From: Paracoccus versutus
GTDB taxonomy: Bacteria; Pseudomonadota; Alphaproteobacteria; Rhodobacterales; Rhodobacteraceae
NCBI RefSeq assembly: GCF_000763885.1
Contig: NZ_JRKO01000026.1
Location: 1-64,000, forward strand
Length of the DNA: 64,000 bases
Reading direction: 5' to 3'
The notes under the pieces are model-generated. The model saw only the letters and a list, made by a program, of their open reading frames with translations, made no database searches and was not told the origin of the DNA. A program made the translations under genes and the position numbers. The stretch's first letter is position 1. Each line of letters opens with the position of its first letter. Shown piece after piece: positions 55,904 through 63,890 of the stretch.

Positions 55904-58027
55904 TCAAGCATCATGCGTGTTCTGACCTATCTCAAAGCGGGGCGCTGAACTGGCGATCTTTCTGAAACGCCCCGGCACTGCATTCAGCATGGCACCTGAC
56001 CACGGCCTCGGCTGGTCAAGAAAAAGCATATCGGCTTCTTCCTGATTGAGCGGCCAGCGCGGATCACCGATCCAGATCTTGACGCTATCATCATGCGCCC
56101 GGATGCCACGTCCGATTCCCTGCCGCAATCGCCTGCGCGCCTCGGCCAGTTGCCTGCCGAAAACCATCGCTCTTCCCACCCTGTCCCCACCCGTCACATC
56201 CACCAGATACCGTTGCAAGACACTGTCCTCAAAGGTTTGCGGACGAATCGGGAAACGCGGAATGATCACATGCGCGATCGCATGAGGCAGGCTTACCCCC
56301 TCCCACGCCGAGGCGGAAATCCATATCGAATCGGATCTCGACAGGAACTTTGTGACGGCCATGGTCATGGGCACGCCGGAGCGTTGCGCCATGAGCCGCG
56401 GATCGTCTGGGCCGAAGAGCTGCGAAAGGGCAACGACATCCCGTATCGCGGGCAAAAGGACAAGGCTACGCCCACCCTCACGGCTTGCCGCGTCGATCAT
56501 TGCCTTCCAATAAGCCAGAGCGGCATCGTCGAGTTGCGCGAACCCGTCGTCAGGATCAGCGGCCGCAAATGATGTAAAGGCGGCGGGCGCATCAAGGGAA
56601 GGCCGCGCGAAGCGCATTGTCCCGAACTGCTGAGGCGCGATCAGGGCACAGCAGGATGCGTCGATCCTTTCGGCCTCGAAACCGCAGGTCGCAATGAACC
56701 CCGCCATGGCGCGCCGCGCATCCGTGCCCTCGCCCTGCGCCAGCGTCGAAAGAGTGGCCGAGGTGAAAAGCAAGCCTTCAATCGGTGAGGCCGGTTGGTT
56801 CCAAAGCCTCTTGGCGATGATCCGTGCCGATCCGTCCGAGATATTGGCAATGCCCGGATAGCGCCGGACCGGAGAATGATAGATCACGGTCCTGGCCAGA
56901 TCACCATATTCGGCCTGCCTCAGAATCCGCTCCAGTGCGATCCCATAGGTATCGAGCGCAGCAATATCATCGCGCATCGCAGCCGGAGGACGCGGATGTT
57001 CGATGCGGTATTCGCGCGTCATATGTGCGATCTGGTCCCGAAGATCCTTGATCGCCCCCAGGACCAGATCCCGCTCCGGGCCGGTCAAGCTGGTGAGGGG
57101 AACGACGTCCCTGTTGCTTCCCTTGGCCAGAAGCCGGTGGTTTTCAAGAACCGCACTGAAGCAGGCAATCGTCTCGGCGATTGTCGAGGCTTGCCCCCCA
57201 TGTGCAAGCCCGCTGGCAAGGCTGCACAACCGTTGCAGCGGCACTGCCGAGCGGGTCATGTCCTCGACGATCCGCGGCAGGCGATCGGCCTCGTCCACGA
57301 CAACATAGGCGTGGCGATCTTCAGCCCAGAGGAAGGGGCGAACAAAATGCCGTGCCAGAAGATGATGGTTTACAACGAGGAAATCGGCCTCGGCGCATTC
57401 CTCCAGCAATGTCTGGAAAAGCGCGCCGGTCACATGGTCCGTGCCTTCAGTGTTCAGGCCGATGAGTTCCGCCGAAAGCCAGGGATGCGACACGGTTATC
57501 CGATCCGAGAAGGCCGACAGAAGCGCATGGCGCATTGGCAGTTCGCCCCGCGCCAGCGCCATTTCACACCAGTCGATCATATCGTCTGCCAGGAGCCTGT
57601 CGCTGTCCGTGCCCAGTTCCTCGACAGCGGCGTCCAGCGCCCCCGGATCGATCACCTGCTGCTTGCCTACGCGCATCGCCGCGCGCAATTGCTTTCCGGT
57701 TATCCGGGCAAAGGCTTCGATTACGATCGGCAGATCGGTCTCGATGATCTGCCTTTGCAGGGCGACATTCGCGGTCGAGATCACGACGATGGGCCGGGGC
57801 CCTGCGGCCCGCCGGGCACGATCCAGCATCGGCACCAGATAGCCGAGCGTCTTTCCCACCCCGGTTTCGGCATCGATGAAGGCCGGGCGCCGAGCGTCGA
57901 GGCAGGCTGCAAGATGACCGGCATAGGCCAATTGCGCGGGCCGCGGCGCCGGGTCCAGCCCCCTCGCACGCAGAGCATCCGCAAGCGGGCCGTCAGGACC
58001 AAAGCCTATCCTGTCCGGCGGAACCAT
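55904..58027 (-). CDS. dinG: Type IV-A DinG-family helicase (CasDinG, Csf4)
   Basis: This 707-residue XPD/DinG-like helicase has Walker A AETGVGKT at residues 53–60, DEAD box at 245–248 (VVVDEADRLPR), and motif VI RQGIGRGIRAHDD near residue 655. Only two cysteines lie between Walker A and DEAD, so the four-Cys iron-sulfur cluster of XPD is absent, as in CasDinG. The helicase is needed for type IV-A interference, acting 5'–3' after target binding. The ATG at 58027 overlaps the csf2 TAA, so it is coupled to the crRNP genes. Confidence 0.9.
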   Translation of the reverse strand: MVPPDRIGFGPDGPLADALRARGLDPAPRPAQLAYAGHLAACLDARRPAFIDAETGVGKTLGYLVPMLDRARRAAGPRPIVVISTANVALQRQIIETDLPIVIEAFARITGKQLRAAMRVGKQQVIDPGALDAAVEELGTDSDRLLADDMIDWCEMALARGELPMRHALLSAFSDRITVSHPWLSAELIGLNTEGTDHVTGALFQTLLEECAEADFLVVNHHLLARHFVRPFLWAEDRHAYVVVDEADRLPRIVEDMTRSAVPLQRLCSLASGLAHGGQASTIAETIACFSAVLENHRLLAKGSNRDVVPLTSLTGPERDLVLGAIKDLRDQIAHMTREYRIEHPRPPAAMRDDIAALDTYGIALERILRQAEYGDLARTVIYHSPVRRYPGIANISDGSARIIAKRLWNQPASPIEGLLFTSATLSTLAQGEGTDARRAMAGFIATCGFEAERIDASCCALIAPQQFGTMRFARPSLDAPAAFTSFAAADPDDGFAQLDDAALAYWKAMIDAASREGGRSLVLLPAIRDVVALSQLFGPDDPRLMAQRSGVPMTMAVTKFLSRSDSIWISASAWEGVSLPHAIAHVIIPRFPIRPQTFEDSVLQRYLVDVTGGDRVGRAMVFGRQLAEARRRLRQGIGRGIRAHDDSVKIWIGDPRWPLNQEEADMLFLDQPRPWSGAMLNAVPGRFRKIASSAPRFEIGQNTHDA

Positions 58028-59130
58028 TATTTCGCCTGTGCTCCAATTTCGGATGCCAGGCGGAAATCGAACGCCCCTTGCTGGAACGCTTCCCGGAACG
58101 CGGACATGAATTCGACGAACCGTTCCGGCACGCATGAAAGCCCGGAGACTGGCTCGGCAATCATCGTGCCAAGCGAGACGGCATTCGCCTGCCCTATGGC
58201 AAAGGGATCGTCAGAGCGGGCGGGAGACAGGTAGGCGTCATATTCCCCGCGCAGCAGGCCATAGCCAAGGCTCTCATGCTGACCCAAGGCCGGTTTGCTT
58301 TTCATCCAGTGATTCATCGCGGCAATGAACAGGCCGGCCTCGGCAGCGGTGACGGCGCTGAGTGTAATCCTATGCTGCATCCTGACGCCGGCCGGCATCG
58401 CCTCATGCTGAAGCGGCATGGATACAGGATTTGTGCTCAGCAACCCTACCGTCTCCTCGCGTTTGGCAAGTTCGCCTAACTCGGCCTCCAGCCTGGCCAC
58501 CTCCTCGGCACTGCCGTTCTTGCGGGCGGCGCGCAGGGTCGCATTCAATTCCCGCATGGCCTTCTTGTATCGGGTCCGAGCGGAGTTTGCGTTGGCCATC
58601 GCGTGCCATTGTTCAAGCGCATCGGCATCCAGCTTTTCGAAAAACGATCCGTCGCGACGTCCGTCATCGGACCGAGCCCCACCAATCAGGTCCGTCTCGA
58701 CCGGACCCTCGGGTATCGCGTCGCTGATCGAGGCCCTGCTGATCATCCAGGGCGATCCTGCGCCAAACAGCGCGAGAACCGGGTTCTTTTCACGCAGGGT
58801 TATTCGAAGCTGGACGTCGAAAGATGCCTCGGATTCGCTGCCCTTGATGCCGCCGATCGCATTCTGATGCCACTGGGCAAGCGGCACCCGGTCGCCCGTC
58901 ATGCCCCGCACCACCTCGACCGCCGAACGACGCAGCCGGCCACGCAGGGTCGAACCCGGAACAACCGGCCTGCTTTCGCGCAAGCCGTCCTGGTAGATCG
59001 TCCTGCGGCTGATCCGGCGAAATTTGCTGCCGTCCGCCCTCGTCACCTCGTCCGCGCTGGGAGGGATCACGCAAAAGGGCGACAAGGTTTCCAGGCTGCC
59101 GACCAGCCGGATATCCCAGAGATCAGTCAA
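58027..59130 (-). CDS. csf2: Type IV-A CRISPR backbone protein Csf2 (Cas7-like)
   Basis: This 367-residue protein has the Cas7/RAMP signs VPGSTLRGRLRRSAVEVVRG, a ALFGAGSPW turn, an inserted charged helical region (residues ~180–230, with RLEAELGELAKREE), and a glycine loop ESLGYGLLRGEY. Csf2 forms the helical crRNA-binding backbone. The start appears to be TTG at 59130, overlapping the csf5 end by 8 bp; other starts would truncate the first strand LWDIRLVG. Confidence 0.88.
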   Translation of the reverse strand: MTDLWDIRLVGSLETLSPFCVIPPSADEVTRADGSKFRRISRRTIYQDGLRESRPVVPGSTLRGRLRRSAVEVVRGMTGDRVPLAQWHQNAIGGIKGSESEASFDVQLRITLREKNPVLALFGAGSPWMISRASISDAIPEGPVETDLIGGARSDDGRRDGSFFEKLDADALEQWHAMANANSARTRYKKAMRELNATLRAARKNGSAEEVARLEAELGELAKREETVGLLSTNPVSMPLQHEAMPAGVRMQHRITLSAVTAAEAGLFIAAMNHWMKSKPALGQHESLGYGLLRGEYDAYLSPARSDDPFAIGQANAVSLGTMIAEPVSGLSCVPERFVEFMSAFREAFQQGAFDFRLASEIGAQAK

Positions 59131-59704
59131 GATCGTCTTCCCTGTTCATGATGCTGACCAGGCCGAAGCCATAGGCTTTGGCGGCACCTATTCCGGCAGT
59201 CAGGAGCGCCATCAGCGCCGGTTCATTCGTAATGGTGCCCGAGAAGGAAATCCGCCCGTAAGCCCGACCAAAGCGCTCGCGCCCGCGCTCCATGCGTGCG
59301 ATCCCAATATCAGGATCAACGGAATAATCGGCCAGATCGACGGCGGGAGCAAAAACGTCGCGATAACGTGCAAGCCCTGCAAGCACCCTGTCCTTCAGAT
59401 CGGATTCCTTGCGGAAAACCCTGGCCTTCATGGCGACCCATGCCGCCGCCTCGATCTTCCGCCCTGCATCGAGCATCGGCGTGGCGGCTTCGGCAACAAA
59501 CCCGCGCGCAACTTCAGGAGCCGCGCCGATGCAGGCCCGCACACGGACCCATGGTCCATCCATGACCAGCGGATCGGGGGAGAACAGATAGCGCGGGCGG
59601 CCCGCTTCATATCTGTCCCCGAATAGGGCCGCGACTGCGTTCTTCAGCGGGGTCCTTTGCGACAGGTCCATTTCGGCCGGAACGCGGAGAATGTAATCCC
59701 TCAT
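59123..59704 (-). CDS. csf5: Type IV-A crRNA endonuclease (Csf5/Cas6-like)
   Basis: This 193-residue RAMP protein has the C-terminal glycine-rich loop GIGAAKAYGFGLVSI (residues 171–185) and the GRISFSGTITNEP strand before it, as in Cas6-type nucleases. It contains no histidine at all, so it cannot use the usual Cas6 histidine. Arginine-based chemistry, as known for Csf5, fits (Arg-rich RGRERFGRAYGR-like region). It matures crRNA and stays bound at the 3' stem. It overlaps csf1 by ATGA. Confidence 0.8.
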   Translation of the reverse strand: MRDYILRVPAEMDLSQRTPLKNAVAALFGDRYEAGRPRYLFSPDPLVMDGPWVRVRACIGAAPEVARGFVAEAATPMLDAGRKIEAAAWVAMKARVFRKESDLKDRVLAGLARYRDVFAPAVDLADYSVDPDIGIARMERGRERFGRAYGRISFSGTITNEPALMALLTAGIGAAKAYGFGLVSIMNREDDLD

Positions 59705-60426
59705 GCGGCAATTCTGCCAGCGCGCCGGGTTTCCGCCGCATATGCAGCGAGCCGGGCAAGAAACCTGTTGGCACAGCCGGGAAAGCCGTGCAGCAATGCT
59801 GCATCGGCCTTTAGCTGCCCCAGGGCAAGCCGAGCCTGAGCCCCGGAAATTAATCCGATCTGAAATTGTCGCTTTATCTCACGGCTGCGCAATACATCGC
59901 CGGCAGTAACGCCTGTTGAGGAAAACCATTCGATGGCCTCGAGAAACCGTTGGCGTTCGACTGGAACGATATGCTCGCCTTCGAAAAGCGCAGCGGCACC
60001 ACCGAAAACAATAAGTTCCGCTGAAGTCGTTATTCTCCAATAATCGGCATCAGCACTCGACAGCCCTATCGAGGCCGCCAGGAAGGGAGTATCAGGCGGA
60101 TCAAGGATCACGTCAATGATCCAATCCCAACGCTTTCTGGCACTCGTCGGCTGAATAGAGACATGATGGGGGAGTTCAGCTTCGGGGCGCACCGGAGCCC
60201 AAGCTTTGGCGAAGGATTCACAAATCAGGAATCGCGCCGGTTCGGAACCGCCAAGCCTGGCCCTGACTTCTCGCGCCGGATCGGAATGAGGGTATTTTCC
60301 CATCAGCGCCTTCCGCCATCCAGAAGCGCATGGCGAGAAGAACCTGCCAAACCTTCGAAACCAGAAATCCGGGGGATCTGTCAATTCACGGCTTTTTTCC
60401 TGCGCAGCAGGTCGTAGGGTATCCAT
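59701..60426 (-). CDS. csf1: Type IV-A Csf1 (Cas8-like small/large-subunit equivalent)
   Basis: This 241-residue protein is placed as Csf1 by position (first gene of the csf operon), size and its C-terminal pattern: SREIKRQFQIGLISGAQAR, LLHGFPGCANRFLARLA. The central region has AELIVFGGAAALFEGEHIV. Only three cysteines are present and no CxxC pair, so the zinc finger described in some Csf1 proteins is absent. Csf1 is expected to recognise the PAM side of the target. Confidence is lower than for the other csf genes. Confidence 0.7.
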   Translation of the reverse strand: MDTLRPAAQEKSRELTDPPDFWFRRFGRFFSPCASGWRKALMGKYPHSDPAREVRARLGGSEPARFLICESFAKAWAPVRPEAELPHHVSIQPTSARKRWDWIIDVILDPPDTPFLAASIGLSSADADYWRITTSAELIVFGGAAALFEGEHIVPVERQRFLEAIEWFSSTGVTAGDVLRSREIKRQFQIGLISGAQARLALGQLKADAALLHGFPGCANRFLARLAAYAAETRRAGRIAA

Positions 60427-60730
60427 ATTTTTTCGCTATTCGCGGATAAGCTTGATATTTGTATCGGTTTTCTCCACAGGCCAGCCCAATCCCCCAAGAA
60501 ACGCACCCCTGACCGCTGCCTGACTTCATCAGCAGCATGAAAAAATGTAGCAGTAAAGCTGCGTGACCAGCCGTATCTCTCCCAACTCATCTGGCGTTGG
60601 CAAGAACCCATAGGCGGCAGAATCTCTGGCAAGCACCTGAGAATATTATCCGTTCACACAGAGCTCGGGTTGCGGACGGAGTCCCGTGGTGCCAGCGGTG
60701 TAGCAGTTCGGGTTGCGGCTCCGGCAAATG
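60427..60730. other. Intergenic region upstream of csf1
   Basis: No gene or CRISPR array is seen. It should hold the csf promoter; AT-rich tracts lie at 60425–60475. It contains a 14-nt direct repeat AGyTCGGGTTGCGG at 60662–60675 and 60705–60718, and a copy of CTTTACTGCTACATTT in reverse around 60543–60560. A short frame here overlaps the csf1 start but has no homology. Confidence 0.5.
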
Positions 60731-61648
60731 TTACTCATTTTCGCTATCTGTGGACATAACCTGTCGGCCCGACCTCAGCATCTGTCTCAGCCGCTCCAGA
60801 TCCGCCAGCGCTGCAAGGGCTTTCCCCGAGTCGCCGGAGGCGAGTCCGAGCAGAAGCATTTCGAGACAGAAGACAGTCACACCGTGCAGGGCAACCCTCT
60901 CGTTCTTGCCCCTCGGAACGGCAAGGACAACACGGGCCCGGCTGGAAAGCTCACTTTGCGCTGAATCGCTGATCAGGACCACCGGCAGGCGGAGTCGCCT
61001 CGCTTCGGCAAGGGTCACGTTGGCTTCCTTGTAAAGAGAACCATAGGCCAGGATGACGACCGCATCGCCGGACTCGAGTTCGAGCAGCTGATCCGCCAGC
61101 CCCGGTCCCGTTCGGTTAATGAGCCGCTGCTGCCTTCCCTTACGCCGGAGTCTCGCGGCGAAATATGCGGCGATATGTGCGGTGGGGCCAATCCCGAAAA
61201 CGAATATCCGTCGTGCATCGTGCAGCACAGACAGCGCCTTCATAAGGTTTTCCCGAAATTCGGGCGAGCGGAGCACTTCAAGTCCCGCGGCATAGACGTC
61301 GAGCAGATCCTCAACCGCGGCATCGATCTGCTCTTCCGCATCGTCGAGGGTCCGCTTGAGATTGTCTGCCGGGGTGGTCCGCTGTCCAAGACCGGCGGCA
61401 AGCTCCCGGCGCAGTTCCTGCAAGCCCGCGAACCCCAGCGCCTGCACGGTGCGGATAACGGTTGCATCAGATGTGCCCACCGCCCGCGCGATTTCGATGG
61501 CCGATGAGGTCAGGACCGCCAGCCGGTTGGCATCGATATAGCCGGCCACCCGCTGAAACGCCGGAGACAGCCGGTCGCGGCGACGCTCATAGCGGTCGCT
61601 GAACAGATCGCGTGCCTTGCCGGTCGGTTTGCGCCTTGCTTGCACCAT
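60731..61648 (-). CDS. RpiR-family transcriptional regulator
   Basis: This 305-residue regulator has an N-terminal HTH_6 domain (residues ~18–90: SPAFQRVAGYIDANR, IARAVGTSDATVIRTVQALGF) and a C-terminal SIS phosphosugar-binding domain (RIFVFGIGPTAHIAAYF, ESGDAVVILAYGSLYKE). It probably senses a sugar phosphate. The ATG at 61648 is preferred to GTG at 61687 because the latter lies inside a perfect palindrome that looks like its operator. The target genes are unknown. Confidence 0.88.
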   Translation of the reverse strand: MVQARRKPTGKARDLFSDRYERRRDRLSPAFQRVAGYIDANRLAVLTSSAIEIARAVGTSDATVIRTVQALGFAGLQELRRELAAGLGQRTTPADNLKRTLDDAEEQIDAAVEDLLDVYAAGLEVLRSPEFRENLMKALSVLHDARRIFVFGIGPTAHIAAYFAARLRRKGRQQRLINRTGPGLADQLLELESGDAVVILAYGSLYKEANVTLAEARRLRLPVVLISDSAQSELSSRARVVLAVPRGKNERVALHGVTVFCLEMLLLGLASGDSGKALAALADLERLRQMLRSGRQVMSTDSENE

Positions 61649-61676
61649 CGGGGAGGTAGACTGTCCTGCTGCTTTC

Positions 61677-61690
61677 GTAGTGATCACTAC
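61677..61690. promoter_or_regulatory. Perfect palindrome GTAGTGATCACTAC upstream of the RpiR gene
   Basis: This 14-bp perfect dyad lies 28 bp before the chosen start codon. It is a strong candidate for an autoregulatory operator. The gap to fetB on the other side is 74 bp. Confidence 0.6.
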
Positions 61691-61764
61691 TTGGCAAGCG
61701 GGGGAAAGTAAACGCTACACGCTGAAAGCATAGGTGATCCTCTCCGATGGTTGAGCGATGGCGA

Positions 61765-62556
61765 TCAGCTGCCGAGCCGATCAAGCCTCAGGCGCTGGCG
61801 ATCATCGGTGATGCTGCGGATGAACAGCCACCCCGTCAGTGCCACGCAAACGACCGAAGCCAGGGCAAGCAGCGCCATGAGGAAGATCTGGTAGATCGCC
61901 GCCTGTGTCGGATCCTGGCCCGCCAGGACCTGACCGCTCATGATGCCCGGCAAGGTGATGATCCCGGCACCCGCCATCTGGTTGATGATCGGTATCGTGC
62001 CACTGACGATCGCGCTGCGCGACAGATCGCGGGTTGCCTCGCCCATGTCCCGGCCCAGGGCAAGCTGCGCCTCGATCCGGTTTCGGGCACCGGCGATCTG
62101 GCTCTTGAGCGCATGCAGGGTCAGTGCGGCCGAGTTCATCGCCGTCCCGAGAATGATGCCGAAAACCGGGATCACATGCTGCGCGTCGAAGGCCGGGCCC
62201 GATCTTGAAAGGCCGGTCAACCCAAGCAGCGCCACGCCGGCGGCCGATATGCACAGAATCAGCAGGTTGCGCAGGAATTCCGACCAGCGCCGCGGCCCAG
62301 ACTGGCGCGCGCCGATCTCATGGGCAGCCGCGGCCAGCATGACGACCATGACCAGTCCGACCAGCAGGCCGTTTTCGGACCGAAACAGCAGGCGCAACAG
62401 ATAGCCCACCGCAAGCAGTTGCAGCGACATGCGCAGCGCCGCCCAAGCAAGCCGGCGTCCGATTCCCATGTGCAGCGCCAATGACAGGCCGGCCGAACAG
62501 GATATGAGGCCGCCCGCGATCGCGATCTCACCGCTGCCAAGAGTCAGGACGCTCAT
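61765..62556 (-). CDS. fetB: FetB-like (UPF0014) iron exporter membrane subunit
   Basis: This 263-residue membrane protein has about seven helices and the family motifs GLSLALHMGIGRRLAWAALR, VFGIILGTAMNSAALTLHAL, and GTIPIINQMAGAGIITLPGIMSGQ. FetAB of E. coli exports iron and protects against peroxide. It overlaps fetA (ATGA). It may balance the iron importers elsewhere in the window. Confidence 0.9.
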   Translation of the reverse strand: MSVLTLGSGEIAIAGGLISCSAGLSLALHMGIGRRLAWAALRMSLQLLAVGYLLRLLFRSENGLLVGLVMVVMLAAAAHEIGARQSGPRRWSEFLRNLLILCISAAGVALLGLTGLSRSGPAFDAQHVIPVFGIILGTAMNSAALTLHALKSQIAGARNRIEAQLALGRDMGEATRDLSRSAIVSGTIPIINQMAGAGIITLPGIMSGQVLAGQDPTQAAIYQIFLMALLALASVVCVALTGWLFIRSITDDRQRLRLDRLGS

Positions 62557-63164
62557 GCCGGAACCCTTTCCAGCACCAGGGTATCGGTCGCCATCCGCTG
62601 GATCTGCGCGTCGTCATGGCTGACCAGAACCAGGATACCGCCCTCGGACAGAAACTCTCCCAGCAGGTTCTCGACACGCAGAACCGCATCGGAATCCAGC
62701 GCCGCGCTGGGTTCGTCGAGCAGCAGCACCGCAGGCTTGCCCAGCAGCGCACGGATCAACGCAAGGCGTTGCCGTTCGCCCGTGGAAAGCCGGTCGGGGG
62801 CGGCATCCAACAGATCGCGCGGCAGCCTCATCCTGTCCGAGAAATGCGTGGCATCGCCCTGGAAATGATCTCGCACCCTTGGCGCCCACCAGGCGCTGTC
62901 CGGGGCAACATAGGTGACGCTTCGTCGCCAGAGCGGCGCCGCCATATCACTCTGCGCCTGGCCATCCAGCCAGACCTCTCCGGTGTGAGGCACGAGATCG
63001 GCCAGAATGCGCAGGAGCGTGCTTTTGCCCGCCCCGGACCGCCCGGCCACGCACAGACACGCGCCATGGCCGATGGACAGATCCACGGGGCCGATCGACC
63101 CGGAGCCCACCTTGCGCGCGATCAGTCCCTGGCCATCGGTCGGCAATGCCTGCCTCACCTGCAT
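62553..63164 (-). CDS. fetA: FetA-like ABC transporter ATP-binding protein
   Basis: This 203-residue ATPase has Walker A AGRSGAGKSTLLR, signature LSTGERQRLALIRALL and Walker B LLLDEPSAALD, and is short like YbbL/FetA. The ATG at 63164 starts just before the domain; a frame to 63398 has no homology. It energises FetB. Confidence 0.88.
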   Translation of the reverse strand: MQVRQALPTDGQGLIARKVGSGSIGPVDLSIGHGACLCVAGRSGAGKSTLLRILADLVPHTGEVWLDGQAQSDMAAPLWRRSVTYVAPDSAWWAPRVRDHFQGDATHFSDRMRLPRDLLDAAPDRLSTGERQRLALIRALLGKPAVLLLDEPSAALDSDAVLRVENLLGEFLSEGGILVLVSHDDAQIQRMATDTLVLERVPA

Positions 63165-63743
63165 TCTCCGCTGTTTTTGCTGCCCTCTTTTCGTGGCATC
63201 CAATGCTGCGCCGGGCGCGCTAGTTCTGCGCGAAGACCGTTTTGAATTGCAAGGCTTGTCGAGGCTTCGGTTCGTTCTTGCCCGAGCGGGCAAGGGTGTT
63301 GACAGGCGCCGCCGCGCATGACCCGCGGCCGGACATCGCACCCGGTCCACTGACCGCCTGACCCGCGGCTGCGCCAATTCCTTAGAGATCCGGGCCAAGA
63401 CGCCCCTCTGGGAATAGCGAACGAGCCGGCTATGCAGGGTCTTGCAGGGACCATGGAACGCGTTCTGACCGGCCCTTGAATTCGGTGGCGAACTCAGCCC
63501 TCACAAATCTGCTACCGCAGCCCATACCGCTCGAGGCTGATGATCCCGCTCGGCACTTTGCCGCGCTCGCCCCCGGAGAATGAGGAATCTCGCAGAACAG
63601 TTCGCGAGGTTGCCGCCGCGTCTGTTGCAAACTCAGCCGGAAGGACCGCCCTCACGGCCAGCGTCGATCACTCAGCCTTCCGGCTCGCAATAGAAACCGT
63701 TGGGGACCGACACCAGAACGTCTGAGTCGCAGGATCGCTGCCT
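63165..63743. other. Intergenic region upstream of fetA
   Basis: No gene is supported. An inverted repeat CTTGCCCG-AG-CGGGCAAG lies at 63277–63294, ~115 bp upstream of fetA, and may be an operator or terminator. The rest shows only short frames without homology. Confidence 0.45.
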
Positions 63744-63890
63744 GATAGCGACCGCGGCAGCCAACCTGCGATACCTGCCTTCTTCTCGTGCCAGCTGCTC
63801 ATCGTGGCTGCCCTGTTCGACGATGCGCCCGCCCTCGCCCACCATGATGCGGTTGGCAATCGAGGGTGGCAACCTTGGTGCGTCGCCGAC
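63744..63890 (-). pseudogene. C-terminal relic of an ABC exporter ATPase
   Basis: The minus strand reads AVGDAPRLPPSIANRIMVGE then GGRIVEQGSHDEQLAREEGR and YRRLAAA. This matches the H-loop and C-terminal tail of ABC exporters (…AHRLSTIxxADRIxVxExGRIVExGxHxELL…), with the H-loop histidine changed to Asp-Ala. No Walker or signature motif is left in the window, so it is a fragment; the rest may lie beyond 64000. Confidence 0.55.

Noticed and set aside
54949..60426. Type III or type I CRISPR effector
   Set aside because: No Cas10 or Cas3; a DinG-family helicase with Csf2- and Csf3-like RAMPs fits type IV-A.
60427..60730. CRISPR array upstream of csf1
   Set aside because: Only one 14-nt direct repeat 43 bp apart; no third copy and no stable repeat hairpin.
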